A DNA stretch of 64,000 nt from Desulfobacteraceae bacterium (GCA_016743945.1 JADGFI010000004.1:268484-332483); one strand, 5' to 3'; counted from the stretch's first letter, positions 51,244 through 60,773 are shown. A program made the numbers and translations. The notes: a model not told the origin generated them from the letters alone.

Positions 51244-52080
51244 ATGTCCATTATAACAATTTCCAGAGGTTCTTACAGTCGGGGTAAGGATGTCGCTGAA
51301 AAACTGGCCCAGCGGATGGGATATGAATGCCTTTCCCGGGATATCCTTATTGAGGCTTCCGATGAATTTAACATTCCGGAAATAAAGCTTATCAGAGCGC
51401 TTCATGATGCGCCCACTGTCCTTGAACGCTTCCATTGCGGTAAAGAACGGTATGTGGCGTACCTGCGCTCCTCACTTCTCAAGTACGCCCAGAAAGACAA
51501 GGTGGTGTATCACGGTCTGGCCGGGCATTATTTTCTCCGGGACATTGCCCACGTTGTAAAAGTCAGAATCCTTGCCAATATAGAAGATCGGGTCAAAGAA
51601 GAGATGCGCCGGGAAAATATTTCAGCAGAAGAGGCGCTTTTCATCCTGAAAAAAGATGATGAAGAGCGGCGTAAATGGGGAATTAAGGTTTATGGGGTGG
51701 ATACCCAGGACAGCAAGCTGTATGATATCGTTCTCAACATCAGCACCATGACCGTGGACGATGCCGTGGACATACTGTGCGAGGCTGTTGGGAAAAAAGC
51801 ATTTCAGACCACACCTGCATCCCGGAAAAAACTTGAAGATCTGGCCTTGGCTGCCAGGGTTCAGACTGCGTTGATGCACCTTGTTCCCAAGGTCCTGGTA
51901 ACCGCCGATTCCGGATTGGTTTCCATCGGCAATGTCCAGGGAAAGACTACTGCAGCGGCCGACTTGGTTGCCATGTTAAGCAACATTGCCCGAACGGTGG
52001 ATGGGGTCAAGGAGGTTCATGTTCATTTGATTCCGGTAAAGGAGAAACCCGATCACATTAATCCCTTTTACAATATGTGA
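51244..52080 (+). CDS. Cytidylate-kinase-like protein with BON domain
   Basis: 278 residues from ATG 51244, with AAAGGAG upstream. Residues 1-190 are cytidylate-kinase-like, with P loop ISRGSYSRGKDVA, DILIEAS and KKDDEERRKWG. The family has Gly-rich P loop, a lid and a KxDxxR motif; here KKDDEERR is close to it. Residues about 205-270 resemble a BON domain, as in osmotic-shock and mechanosensitive-channel proteins that bind phospholipids. It is the paralogue of the fused gene at 44815. It lies upstream of TrkH/TrkA, which supports a link with K+ or osmotic control. A substrate other than CMP is likely. Confidence 0.85.
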   Translation: MSIITISRGSYSRGKDVAEKLAQRMGYECLSRDILIEASDEFNIPEIKLIRALHDAPTVLERFHCGKERYVAYLRSSLLKYAQKDKVVYHGLAGHYFLRDIAHVVKVRILANIEDRVKEEMRRENISAEEALFILKKDDEERRKWGIKVYGVDTQDSKLYDIVLNISTMTVDDAVDILCEAVGKKAFQTTPASRKKLEDLALAARVQTALMHLVPKVLVTADSGLVSIGNVQGKTTAAADLVAMLSNIARTVDGVKEVHVHLIPVKEKPDHINPFYNM

Positions 52081-52086
52081 TCCTGC

Positions 52087-52646
52087 GTGAAATTTCCAAA
52101 ATCGGTGTTGTCAGGTCTCGGTGCCAGTCCCGGAAAAGGCGGAAATGAGACGATGATGCCCAAAATTATGGTTGATGATGTTGATGATGATGATCTTCCC
52201 ACCCTCAAACGCGTGGGAAGGATTTTAGAAAAGAAGGGATTCAGGTGGATCTCAAGTTTGCGGATAATTTCCCCAAGATACACGGGGATACCCAGAAAAT
52301 TCAGCAGGTTTTTGTGAATCTGCTTTTGAATGCGCTGGATGCATCCACCAAGGGAAAGAAACTACAGATAATGGGGACCCTCGGGAATACAGGCGATACC
52401 ATCAAGGTAAATGTGATAGATTATGGACAAGGGATTGCCAAGCATATTTTGTCTTTTGTTTTCGATTCGTTTTTTACAACAAAATCCAAAGGCAAGGGGA
52501 CCGGGCTTGGAGTAAGCGTATCCCAGGGGATCATCGCCACGCACGGCGGGACCATTACCGCCAAAAGTGAGGAGGGAAGCGGTTCATGTTTTACCATCGT
52601 GTTTCCCATTGTTAATTTCCCAGAGATTCACACCTTTTCCCTTTAG
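52087..52646 (+). pseudogene. Decayed receiver / histidine-kinase remnant
   Basis: Two frames hold pieces of one ancestral gene. 52153 to about 52240 reads MMPKIMVDDVDDDDLPTLKR, then GRILEKKGF, like the start of a receiver. From about 52240 in a different frame the sequence reads VDLKFADNFPKIHGD, NLLLNALDAS, DYGQGIA, GKGTGLGVSV to a stop at 52646: the ATPase part of a kinase. The rest of the receiver and the HisKA domain are missing. The frame changes at about 52225-52245, so the deletion joined the parts out of frame. Confidence 0.65.
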
Positions 52647-52658
52647 TGAACAAAAATC

Positions 52659-54035
52659 ATGAAATTACCCCTATATAAATTGGAAAAATCCTTTACCAGT
52701 TCGCCTGCTAGAATTTCTATCCTCGGTTATGCGTCTCTTATTGTATCGGGGGCTTTTTTATTGTGTTTGCCGATTTCTACAATCAACAGGCATATTCAAT
52801 TTGTGGATGCCCTTTTTACCGCTGCCTCTGCAGTCTGTGTTACCGGATTGACAAGTGTTGATACCGGTGCAACCTTTACCCTCTTTGGAAAGATGGTGAT
52901 CCTCGGACTGATCCAGGTGGGGGGCGTCGGTATTATGGTGTTATCCACCCTTTTTTTATTTTCACTTGGGAAAAAAATCAGCCTTAATGGGAAAATGCTG
53001 CTCAAGGATACCTACAACCTGAGCGGTGGGAAAGGAACCCTATCCCTTATAAAAGACATTGTTTTATTTACGGCTGTTGTTGAATTTATCGGGTCTGTTG
53101 TTTTATTTTCCAGGTTTTCTTCCGATCAAACAGCAGCAATGGGAATTTTTTATTGTGTATTTCACTCGGTCTCTGCTTTTTGTAATGCCGGTTTTTCTCT
53201 TTTTCCCGACAGTTTTACAGGTTATTCCCATGACTGGATATTAAATCTTACCATCAGCACCTTGATTATTATAGGGGGTATCGGGTTTGTCGTGCTTTCT
53301 GAAATGAAAAATTTAATATTTTCCCGGCGGTCCTTGTCCCACTTAACGCTTCATACAAAGGTGGTTCTTTCCAGTACGGCAATCCTTCTTTTTGTCAGCA
53401 CTGCAGCATTTTTTTTACTGGAATCTTCGAACACGTTGAAGGGTATGACAATACCCCATAAATTTTTGGTTTCTTTCTTTCAATCCGTAAACGCCCGGAC
53501 TGCCGGGTTCAATACCGTTCAAATTGGAGAATTAACCAATGAAACCCTGCTGTTAACGATTCTGTTAATGTTCATCGGCGCAGCACCCGGCTCCTGCGGT
53601 GGCGGCATTAAAGTCACCACTTTTTCAACCCTGATGATTTTGGGGGTATCCAGGCTTGCCGGACGATCATCCCCTCAAATTTTTTACCGGAGGATTTCCG
53701 ATGAAAGTATTGCCAAGGCTGTTAGCCTCATCATGGTCAGTTTTTTTGTGATTACCATTGGCATCATGCTGTTGCAGCAAACAGAAATAGGAGAGATTTC
53801 CCATCAATTAACCAGGGGGGCATTTTTGGAATTAATATTTGAAAATATCTCAGCCTTTGGTACCGTTGGGCTGTCGACCGGTGTCACGCCCACTCTTTCG
53901 GTGCCAGGCAGGCTGATTGTTGTTCTGATGATGTTTGTGGGACGGTTGGGCCCTTTGGTGATTGCAGTTGCCGTAAGCAGACGTGGGGCAGCAAAGACGT
54001 ATTCTTATGCCCAGGATGATATTATGATAGGATAA
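52659..54035 (+). CDS. trkH: Trk-type potassium uptake, membrane subunit TrkH
   Basis: 458 residues with about 10-12 hydrophobic segments and the four Trk/Ktr pore repeats: AASAVCVTGLTSV, HSVSAFCNAGFSLF, SVNARTAGFNTVQ and SAFGTVGLSTG. Length is normal. With TrkA it takes up K+, driven by the membrane potential or gated by nucleotides. The stop is 11 nt before trkA, which has a strong ribosome site, so both are made together. No good ribosome site lies before this gene. Confidence 0.93.
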   Translation: MKLPLYKLEKSFTSSPARISILGYASLIVSGAFLLCLPISTINRHIQFVDALFTAASAVCVTGLTSVDTGATFTLFGKMVILGLIQVGGVGIMVLSTLFLFSLGKKISLNGKMLLKDTYNLSGGKGTLSLIKDIVLFTAVVEFIGSVVLFSRFSSDQTAAMGIFYCVFHSVSAFCNAGFSLFPDSFTGYSHDWILNLTISTLIIIGGIGFVVLSEMKNLIFSRRSLSHLTLHTKVVLSSTAILLFVSTAAFFLLESSNTLKGMTIPHKFLVSFFQSVNARTAGFNTVQIGELTNETLLLTILLMFIGAAPGSCGGGIKVTTFSTLMILGVSRLAGRSSPQIFYRRISDESIAKAVSLIMVSFFVITIGIMLLQQTEIGEISHQLTRGAFLELIFENISAFGTVGLSTGVTPTLSVPGRLIVVLMMFVGRLGPLVIAVAVSRRGAAKTYSYAQDDIMIG

Positions 54036-54045
54036 GGAGAAAATC

Positions 54046-54705
54046 ATGAAACAGTTTTTGGTGATCGGGCTTGGAAATTTTGGATATTTTCTGGCCTCAC
54101 ATCTTTACAGCAAAGGCCATGATGTAATGGCCATTGATAAAAAACCGGAGTTGGTAGAGCAGATAAAAACCAAGGTAACACAGGCGATTGTAGCAGATGC
54201 GACAGATCCAGCGGTGATCGCGTCTTTAAACGTAAATGAAATGGATGCGGCGGTGGTGAGTATTGGATCTGTTCTCAGTAATTCGATTTTAGCCGTTCTG
54301 AATCTTCAGGAGGCAGGCATCGGGCATATCGTAGCAAAAGCAATTAATGAACCCCATAAGCGGGTACTTGAAAAACTGGGGGTCAAAGATATTTGCTTTC
54401 CGGAAAAAGACAATGCCATTTCCATGGCTGAAAGACTCAATAATCCGAACTTAATAGATTTTTTGCCGGTTATGGATGGGTATGGGATCATAGAACTTGC
54501 AGTGCCAAAAAGTTTTATAGGCAAGACTCTCATGCAGGTCAAACTGCCCAATAGGTATGCTGTTCAGATTGTTGCCATCAAGGAGATGATTTCTGAAAAG
54601 GTGCACTTTACTCCCAAGGCAGATTTTATCTTTAAAGAAAATGGGATTATGGTTCTCCTGGGGCCGGAAAAAGGACTTGAGAAACTTAAAATGATTAAAA
54701 ATTAA
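54046..54705 (+). CDS. trkA: Trk-type potassium uptake regulatory subunit TrkA
   Basis: 219 residues: a Rossmann domain with GLGNFGYFLASHL (GxGxxG, about 8-20) and the acidic AIDKKPE end of the second strand, then a TrkA-C domain (about 135-219). It is the short, single-module form that works as a dimer ring on TrkH/KtrB. It binds NAD(H) or ATP/ADP. AAGGAGAAA precedes the ATG. Confidence 0.93.
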   Translation: MKQFLVIGLGNFGYFLASHLYSKGHDVMAIDKKPELVEQIKTKVTQAIVADATDPAVIASLNVNEMDAAVVSIGSVLSNSILAVLNLQEAGIGHIVAKAINEPHKRVLEKLGVKDICFPEKDNAISMAERLNNPNLIDFLPVMDGYGIIELAVPKSFIGKTLMQVKLPNRYAVQIVAIKEMISEKVHFTPKADFIFKENGIMVLLGPEKGLEKLKMIKN

Positions 54706-54750
54706 CACAAAAGTCATTCCTGAAGATTCTCCCGGAATGACTTTTGTGTT
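54704..54750. terminator. Bidirectional terminator, perfect 17-bp stem
   Basis: AACACAAAAGTCATTCC (54704-54720) and GGAATGACTTTTGTGTT (54734-54750) pair perfectly around a 13-nt loop between trkA (+) and the SulP gene (-). The stem itself begins with the T-rich side on each strand. Confidence 0.75.
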
Positions 54751-54773
54751 GATAATGTAATGGGTTTTGCGGA

Positions 54774-56942
54774 TCAGCCCCTGATTTGGGCCGGCATATA
54801 GTTTTTCAACGGACACTCATTGCAGTCGCCCTTGGAATGAATCTGTTTATAAATGGATTCCAGGGCGCCCCTGGTATTGATATACACATTTTCTCGACCC
54901 AGCTTGTCGATGAGATGGGTTCTTTCCATGACAGCAATAACTTCTTCTTTCAGGCCGCAGAAGGATATTTTTCTACCACTGCCCCGGACCGTATCAATCA
55001 GAATGGAAATGGCATCTTCACCCGAGGCATCAATATCGTTGATGCCTTTGGATGCAATGAGCACATGCATAAGATCCGGCTTTTCGGCAATATATTGTAA
55101 CACCTTGTCTTCAAGATAGGTGGCATTGGTAAAGATTAGGGACCCGTCAAACCGAACAACAGCAATATGGTCACATTCCTTGAGACCGGCAGTAACCGCA
55201 TCCCTCAGGGTATCGTCCTTGGACATTGACAGCAGTGCCACCCGGGGTCGCAGGTGCTTGTAAATAAATAGTGCGAAGGTAAGTCCTACCCCCACCATGA
55301 TGCCTTCCTCAAGGTGGGGGGCAAAATAGAGGGTACTTAAAAAAGCGATGACAGAGATGATGCCTTCTGAGCGTTTGGCCTTCCAGGCATGGACAAAGCC
55401 GGAAGTATTAATAAGCCCGATAACCGCCATCATGATAACCGCTGCCAGAACCGATTGGGGCAGATGGAATAGAAGCGGGGTTAAAAACAGCAGGGTGATG
55501 GCAACCATGATGCTGGTCACAACCGATGACACCCCGGTGGCCGCATTGGCCTGGAGGTTGACGGCTGATCGGGAAAAAGATCCGGAGACGGCATAACTCT
55601 GGCCAAAGGAACCGATGATATTGGCAAGCCCCTGGCCGATCAGTTCCTGGTTGGGATCCAGTTTCTGTCCGGTTTTGGCTGCCATGGATTTTGCAATGGC
55701 AATGGCTTCCATGAATCCCAGAAGGGAGATGATAACGGCAAAGGGAAGCAATTGGATAAATGCCCCAAAATAAGAGGTGTTTGCAGGTGCTTTGGGGATA
55801 CCAACCTTAAGACCCTTGGGAATATCCCCCACCACCGCTCCTGCGCCGATCATTTTGAGACTTTCCAGGTTCAAGGGTTTGTTTGAAATTTTGAGCCGCC
55901 ATTTTGCCCCGTCTGTTTCAAGGGTTTCAGGAAGGGTTGCCTCGGTATAAAAAATGGGGGTGCCCTTGGTGTTTTTATCAGTGAAAAAATGGATCAGTCG
56001 CAGGTTTTCCCGCTTGATGTGGGCCGCTCCTTTTGTTTTGTCAATCTTGGCATTGATCAGGGCAAGGTCATGTTCAACATCCAGTTGTTGTTCTGAGGCA
56101 ATATGGATATCATGTTCCTTGGCATCTGATGTAATTTCTTTTAATTGGTTGTTAAGGTTTGCCCTGAGGGTTCCCAGTTCTTTTATTTTGTTGACATCAC
56201 CATTGAATGCGTGGAGGGTCTGGACAACCTTGGTATCACTTATATTTTCAAGGGAAACCAATTGGTCATTATTAAAGCCGGTGAATTTGGAAATAAGTAT
56301 GGTGACCGCCACCGCCACCAATACATTGGGAATCTTGGGGTTGACCTTTTTCAAGGTCGCCATGATGGTGATGGCTAAAATTCCCAAGCCCAGGGTGGGC
56401 AGGTGGGTATAGTGAATGGCGGATTTGCACACGTTGATAATGGTCTGATAATGGTGGGGGGCCTTGTCAACATAAACCCCGAAAAGTTTCGAAAACTGGG
56501 AGGATGCAATGACAATGGCAGCCGCATTGGTAAATCCGTTGACAACGGGATGGGACAGCAGGTTCACCACAAGTCCCAGTTTGAAAACACCCAGGAAAAG
56601 CTGGAAGCACCCCACGGTCAGGGCCAGGATAATGGAATAGGCGATAAACTCGGGGCCACCTGCGGTGGCCAGGGGTTCCAGGGAGGCCGCAGACATCAAA
56701 GAAACCACGGCAACAGGTCCCGTGGCCAGCTGGCGGCTTGACCCGAACAAGGATGCCACCATTGGGGGTAAAAATGCAGCATAGAGACCGTAGTAGGCAG
56801 GGAGTCCTGCCAGCTGGGCATATGCCATGGATTGAGGAATCAACACCATGGCCACTGTAATTCCGGCAATAACATCTGCACTGAGTTTCTCCTTGTTGTA
56901 GTCTTGAAACCACAACAAAAAAGGGAATAGTTTATTTATCAT
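54774..56942 (-). CDS. SulP-family anion transporter with a large insert
   Basis: 722 residues; SulP proteins are usually 550-600. The membrane core has DVIAGITVAMVLIPQSMAYA, the pore region GFTNAAAIVIASSQ and GLANIIGSFGQSYAVSGSFS. A STAS domain is at the C terminus (about 590-700; VVRFDGSLIFTNATYLEDKV). An insert of about 135 residues (about 235-370), predicted soluble and partly coiled, divides the core before VGDIPKGLKV. Because it joins two membrane segments, it is likely outside. It should carry sulfate, bicarbonate or another anion. AAGGAG precedes the ATG. A CGGGCNECP-like tail motif (CNECPL, near 712) adds two cysteines. Confidence 0.88.
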   Translation of the reverse strand: MINKLFPFLLWFQDYNKEKLSADVIAGITVAMVLIPQSMAYAQLAGLPAYYGLYAAFLPPMVASLFGSSRQLATGPVAVVSLMSAASLEPLATAGGPEFIAYSIILALTVGCFQLFLGVFKLGLVVNLLSHPVVNGFTNAAAIVIASSQFSKLFGVYVDKAPHHYQTIINVCKSAIHYTHLPTLGLGILAITIMATLKKVNPKIPNVLVAVAVTILISKFTGFNNDQLVSLENISDTKVVQTLHAFNGDVNKIKELGTLRANLNNQLKEITSDAKEHDIHIASEQQLDVEHDLALINAKIDKTKGAAHIKRENLRLIHFFTDKNTKGTPIFYTEATLPETLETDGAKWRLKISNKPLNLESLKMIGAGAVVGDIPKGLKVGIPKAPANTSYFGAFIQLLPFAVIISLLGFMEAIAIAKSMAAKTGQKLDPNQELIGQGLANIIGSFGQSYAVSGSFSRSAVNLQANAATGVSSVVTSIMVAITLLFLTPLLFHLPQSVLAAVIMMAVIGLINTSGFVHAWKAKRSEGIISVIAFLSTLYFAPHLEEGIMVGVGLTFALFIYKHLRPRVALLSMSKDDTLRDAVTAGLKECDHIAVVRFDGSLIFTNATYLEDKVLQYIAEKPDLMHVLIASKGINDIDASGEDAISILIDTVRGSGRKISFCGLKEEVIAVMERTHLIDKLGRENVYINTRGALESIYKQIHSKGDCNECPLKNYMPAQIRG

Positions 56943-57468
56943 TTGGTTCTCCTTGTTCTTCTGAAATTTATATTAATTTTTAAGCATCCTTATTATATAC
57001 TTTAGAACAACAGCACCACGGCTTTGTCCTATTTAAGTCAAAAATTATGGGTCTAGCGATACAGGTAAAAGTAATTATATGAGCCGTTTTGATTTGTCAA
57101 CGGGAAGTGGGTTATAAAAGCGAAAATGAAACATTACAAACCGTTATGACACAAAAAAATAAAAAAAGTCCCCGGGGCCCTTCACTCCCATGGAGGCAAC
57201 TTATGGGTTGTCATTCAGACCTGTTTGGGCTATAAACGACATAAATATTTATGAATTAAGCAGTTTGTAAAATTTGATACAATGTACACTTAGATGATGT
57301 GACCGAATGATGTGATCGATAAAAAGAACCAGAACTGCCCTGATCAATCGAGACCTGACCAGCCCGACCTGATTTTTTCCGGATTTCCTCCGGAAGCGCA
57401 TCCAATTGAACCACGTGTATGTGTTAAAAAAAATGGACCCATGATGGTCTTGTTTTAAGGTGTTTATT
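56943..57468. other. Divergent intergenic region with inverted and direct repeats
   Basis: It separates the SulP gene (-) and the HTH-EIIA gene (+). TTCCGGA (57377-57383) and TCCGGAA (57389-57395) form a 7-bp palindrome. ATGATGTGA is repeated at 57294-57302 and 57307-57315. A TGAAAC sequence (about 57128) matches the unit of the array at 46131-46209. No convincing ORF, RNA gene or promoter is seen. Confidence 0.5.
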
Positions 57469-58164
57469 ATGAGCGGAAAAAAAAAAGAAATGGAGCTTAC
57501 ACTATTTGAATTGTCAAAATATCTGGGGGTGGAGCAAAATACCATTGAGCGGTGGATACGCCAGGGGAAACTGCCAGTTTCTCAAAAGGGTGCTGTTTAT
57601 CGCTTTCCCATCAGTGATTTAAAAAAGTGGGCAGTTAAACGCAATATTTCCCTGAACCTTGAAAAACAAAACCTGCCTGAACGAGAAGCCGCTCCTTTGG
57701 TTTCCTTGTCCAAAGCCGTTCAAAACGGTGGGCTGTATTTTGATATTCTCGGAGATGATACAAAAAGTGTTTTAAGCGCTTCTTTGGAAAGAATTTTAAA
57801 GGTTCCAAGGGAGTTTAAAACAGATCTTCTTACTCGGTTAATTGAACGGGAACAGGCTCTTTCCACCGGTATTGGTAATGGAATTGCCATTCCCCACCCC
57901 AGGGTTCCTTTGGGCTATTTAAATGACCCCCTGGTGGCAATCTGTTTTCTTGAAACCCCTGTGGCGTATCAGGCCATGGATCAACAACCCGTGGAAGTTT
58001 TATTTTTTATCCTGTGCCCGGATCTTAAATATCATCTCCAATTGTTGTCGAGTCTGTCTTTTTGTCTTCGGGACAAATCTTTTACCCGTTTTCTTAAATC
58101 CCGACCCGACCCAAAGGCCTTGATCCAAAAGATTGAAGCCCTTCAAACATTGAATACCTTCTAA
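57469..58164 (+). CDS. HTH-EIIA fusion (PTS-Ntr type regulator)
   Basis: 231 residues. An excisionase/MerR-like helix-turn-helix (about 10-55; LSKYLGVEQNTIERWIRQGK, YRFPISDLKKW) is fused to an EIIA domain (about 85-225). The phospho-accepting His is H143 in GIGNGIAIPHPR, as in EIIA-Ntr. It would take phosphate from a PTS chain and regulate by contact or DNA binding. ATG 57469 has AAGGTG 7 nt upstream; GTG 57460 is the alternative. EIIA-Ntr controls K+ transport in several bacteria, which fits the Trk genes and the ClC gene next to it. Confidence 0.9.
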   Translation: MSGKKKEMELTLFELSKYLGVEQNTIERWIRQGKLPVSQKGAVYRFPISDLKKWAVKRNISLNLEKQNLPEREAAPLVSLSKAVQNGGLYFDILGDDTKSVLSASLERILKVPREFKTDLLTRLIEREQALSTGIGNGIAIPHPRVPLGYLNDPLVAICFLETPVAYQAMDQQPVEVLFFILCPDLKYHLQLLSSLSFCLRDKSFTRFLKSRPDPKALIQKIEALQTLNTF

Positions 58165-58190
58165 GGCGCATACGAAATTGGCAATATAGA

Positions 58191-59918
58191 ATGCAGACCA
58201 TTAAAAATACCTATAAAGCAATCTATTACAGGCTTTTCCAACTGGATGACCGATTACTTTTGATTGTTGCCGGTTCCATTGCCGGTATCTGCAGCGGACT
58301 TGCGGCGGTGGCCCTGCGCCTCTCCCTTGAGTCTGTTACCGAATTGCTTCATCCCTTGAGGCATTATTGGTGGGCTTTTGTATTGCCGGCCGCAGGAGCG
58401 CTACTTTCGTCCTTGTATCTTGAAAAAATTTCCAGAGAAGGGGCCGGTCACGGAATTCCCGAGGTTATTTACGCGGTATCGCGATATGGCGGATTGCTTC
58501 GCTTGAGATCCAGTTATTCCAGACTGATAGCAAGTTTTTTGACCATTTCAAGCGGGGGATCAGCAGGACCAGAGGCCCCGGTGGTCATGAGCGGATCTGC
58601 CATTGGTTCCAATATAGCAAAAGCGCTTGGATTAAATGACCGCCAGCGGATTACCCTTGTGGGCTGCGGAACCGCCGGTGCCATTTCCGCCATTTTTAAT
58701 GCCCCCATCGCAGGTCTGGTTTTTACCATTGAAGTGCTTTTGGGAGAGTGGAAATTTGTTAATATTATCCCCATTGCCATTGCAGCCGTGGCAGGGGCCC
58801 AGGTCAGCCAGGCCATTATTCCCGAACAGGTGCTGTTCAACCATCAGCCCTTTAACATGATGGTTGTTGATATCTTGCCCAGTCTCGGCCTGGCAACCCT
58901 GGCAGCTTTAATTTCTGTTTTGTTTACAAAAAGTCTGAGAAAAATCGGAAGAATTGCCAAAAAATCTTCCCTTCCTTTGTGGGGGCGGGTCATTGTCGGC
59001 GGGTGTGCCGTCGGTGTCATCGGAGGCTTTATGCCCTTGGTGCTGGGAGAAGGATATCACTTTATTCAATCCATGATTTCGGGTTCTTTTTCCATGGGGC
59101 TTTTTATGACCTTTGTGGCTATTTTTGCCAAGATATTTGCCACGGGCATGACCCTTGGATGGGGAGGATCAGGCGGTATTTTTGCCCCCTGTCTGGTCAT
59201 CGGAAGCCTTACAGGGGTTGTCTTTCATAAGGCCTTGTCCTTTTTACTTCCTTCCATTGATATTGCCAGCGAAGGCGCCTACGCCCTTCTGGGGATGACC
59301 GGGCTCATCAGCGGTGTCATGCAGGCGCCTTTAACCGGGATTTTTTTGATTGTAGAGATTACCGGGGGATATGAAACCATTCTTCCCCTGATTCTGGTCT
59401 CTTCCCTCTCATGCACCATGAGTCATTATATTGAGCCGGCCTCCTATTATTTAAAGGATCTCATCGAGAGGGGGCAGTTCATGAGACCGGGGACCGATGC
59501 CAGGATTCTTTCCGATCTGCGCCTGAATGAACTGGTTGAAATCGATTATATAAAGGTCTCTGAAAATATGGTATTCCGGGATTTCATTGAGATCATCAAA
59601 AGCTCAAAACAAAATTTTTTCCCGGTGGTTGAAGATGAAACAGACATTTATAAAGGCGTTATCCAATTGAGTACCATTCGTAGATATGCGCTGGAACCGG
59701 GTATGTACGATATGGTGTTTCTCAACCAGGTCATGGACGAAGACGTGATCACAGCCTCGTTGGAGGATGATCTCCAGGATGTGCTTGATTCCATGGATTT
59801 AAATAATATGGACACTATCCCGGTGGTTGAAAACGACCGGTTTATCGGCATGATCGCAAAAACCAGGGTATTGGATCTCTATCGCAGAGAACTCATCATG
59901 CAGACCAACATTCAGTAA
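58191..59918 (+). CDS. ClC chloride channel/transporter with CBS pair
   Basis: 575 residues. The ClC core (about 20-420) has GGSAGPEAPVVMSGSAIGS (helix N-like), GCGTAGAISAIFNAPIAG and GGSGGIFAPCLVIGSLTG; the gating-Glu motif (GxEGP in classic ClC) is represented by GSAGPEAP, the variant of bacterial ClC-CBS proteins. A cytoplasmic CBS pair follows (about 440-570), likely binding adenine nucleotides. It moves Cl- or exchanges Cl- for H+. It begins 26 nt after the EIIA gene and the Usp gene follows after 24 nt. Confidence 0.9.
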   Translation: MQTIKNTYKAIYYRLFQLDDRLLLIVAGSIAGICSGLAAVALRLSLESVTELLHPLRHYWWAFVLPAAGALLSSLYLEKISREGAGHGIPEVIYAVSRYGGLLRLRSSYSRLIASFLTISSGGSAGPEAPVVMSGSAIGSNIAKALGLNDRQRITLVGCGTAGAISAIFNAPIAGLVFTIEVLLGEWKFVNIIPIAIAAVAGAQVSQAIIPEQVLFNHQPFNMMVVDILPSLGLATLAALISVLFTKSLRKIGRIAKKSSLPLWGRVIVGGCAVGVIGGFMPLVLGEGYHFIQSMISGSFSMGLFMTFVAIFAKIFATGMTLGWGGSGGIFAPCLVIGSLTGVVFHKALSFLLPSIDIASEGAYALLGMTGLISGVMQAPLTGIFLIVEITGGYETILPLILVSSLSCTMSHYIEPASYYLKDLIERGQFMRPGTDARILSDLRLNELVEIDYIKVSENMVFRDFIEIIKSSKQNFFPVVEDETDIYKGVIQLSTIRRYALEPGMYDMVFLNQVMDEDVITASLEDDLQDVLDSMDLNNMDTIPVVENDRFIGMIAKTRVLDLYRRELIMQTNIQ

Positions 59919-59942
59919 TTTTTTGTATATAAAGGAGAAAGT

Positions 59943-60773
59943 ATGAACTATAAATTGCTTCACATTTTCAGAAATACACCCTTTGGCAGGGAAACATTGC
60001 TTCAGTCTCTGTATTTTTGTAAAACTATCAATGCATACCCGGTTGTTTATATTCCCAAAAGCGATAAGTTTCTATTATACTTTTCCAATGATGCGGTCCA
60101 GGTGGATCTGGATCACTCCTACCTGAATGCGCCTGAAACTGCCAAGGTTCATGCTGAGCAATTATTTGAAGACATGGGTATTAAACCCATGTTTTATGAA
60201 CCCAAGAATTATACCGCATCAACCCTCCCGGATATTTCAACAAATTTTGATTATCTATGCTGTCCTCGGTCGGTGAGTGATTTGTCTTCAAAGATCGGGT
60301 TGGGGCATATCGGACCCAAGGTTCGCAGGATCATCAAACACGCCACCTTTCCCGTGCTTATTACAAGCCCTGTATTTAAACCATGGACGAGTATTTCCGT
60401 CTTTTTCGGCGGATCTGAAAATGCCATGAATGCCTTGACCCTTGGCCTAAAACTTGCCATGTCATCGGGCCTGCCCTTGAACATCTATACCCTGACTGAA
60501 AAAAAAGGGGAAGAATACTATCGAGAGTTGATTCGGAAAAATGACCTGGAATCCCTGATGGATCAATATACAGTCCAATGGCATTTTTATGGGGATAAAA
60601 AGTTTGATACCATGCTCTATGAAGTTCCCCATAATTCCCTGATTGTTCTGGGTGCCTATGGCCACGGAATTATCAAGGAGATTCTTCTGGGAAGCAAGAT
60701 GGAGCATATCCAGTCCACCGTAACCAATAACCTTCTCATTACAGGTCCCCACTGCACCATATCACTTCAATAA
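59943..60773 (+). CDS. Universal stress protein (tandem UspA)
   Basis: 276 residues: two UspA-like modules. The second (about 148-275) has the strands ISVFFGGSENAMNALTLGL and NSLIVLGAYGHGIIKEILLG, and ends SKMEHIQSTVTNNLLITG, close to the family's GSxxxxV pattern for ATP binding. The first module (1-145) is more diverged (VYIPKSDK, GPKVRRIIKHATFPVLIT). The GGAGAAAG ribosome site is good. It is the last gene of the HTH-EIIA, ClC, Usp operon and may sense energy state for the channel. Confidence 0.88.
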   Translation: MNYKLLHIFRNTPFGRETLLQSLYFCKTINAYPVVYIPKSDKFLLYFSNDAVQVDLDHSYLNAPETAKVHAEQLFEDMGIKPMFYEPKNYTASTLPDISTNFDYLCCPRSVSDLSSKIGLGHIGPKVRRIIKHATFPVLITSPVFKPWTSISVFFGGSENAMNALTLGLKLAMSSGLPLNIYTLTEKKGEEYYRELIRKNDLESLMDQYTVQWHFYGDKKFDTMLYEVPHNSLIVLGAYGHGIIKEILLGSKMEHIQSTVTNNLLITGPHCTISLQ

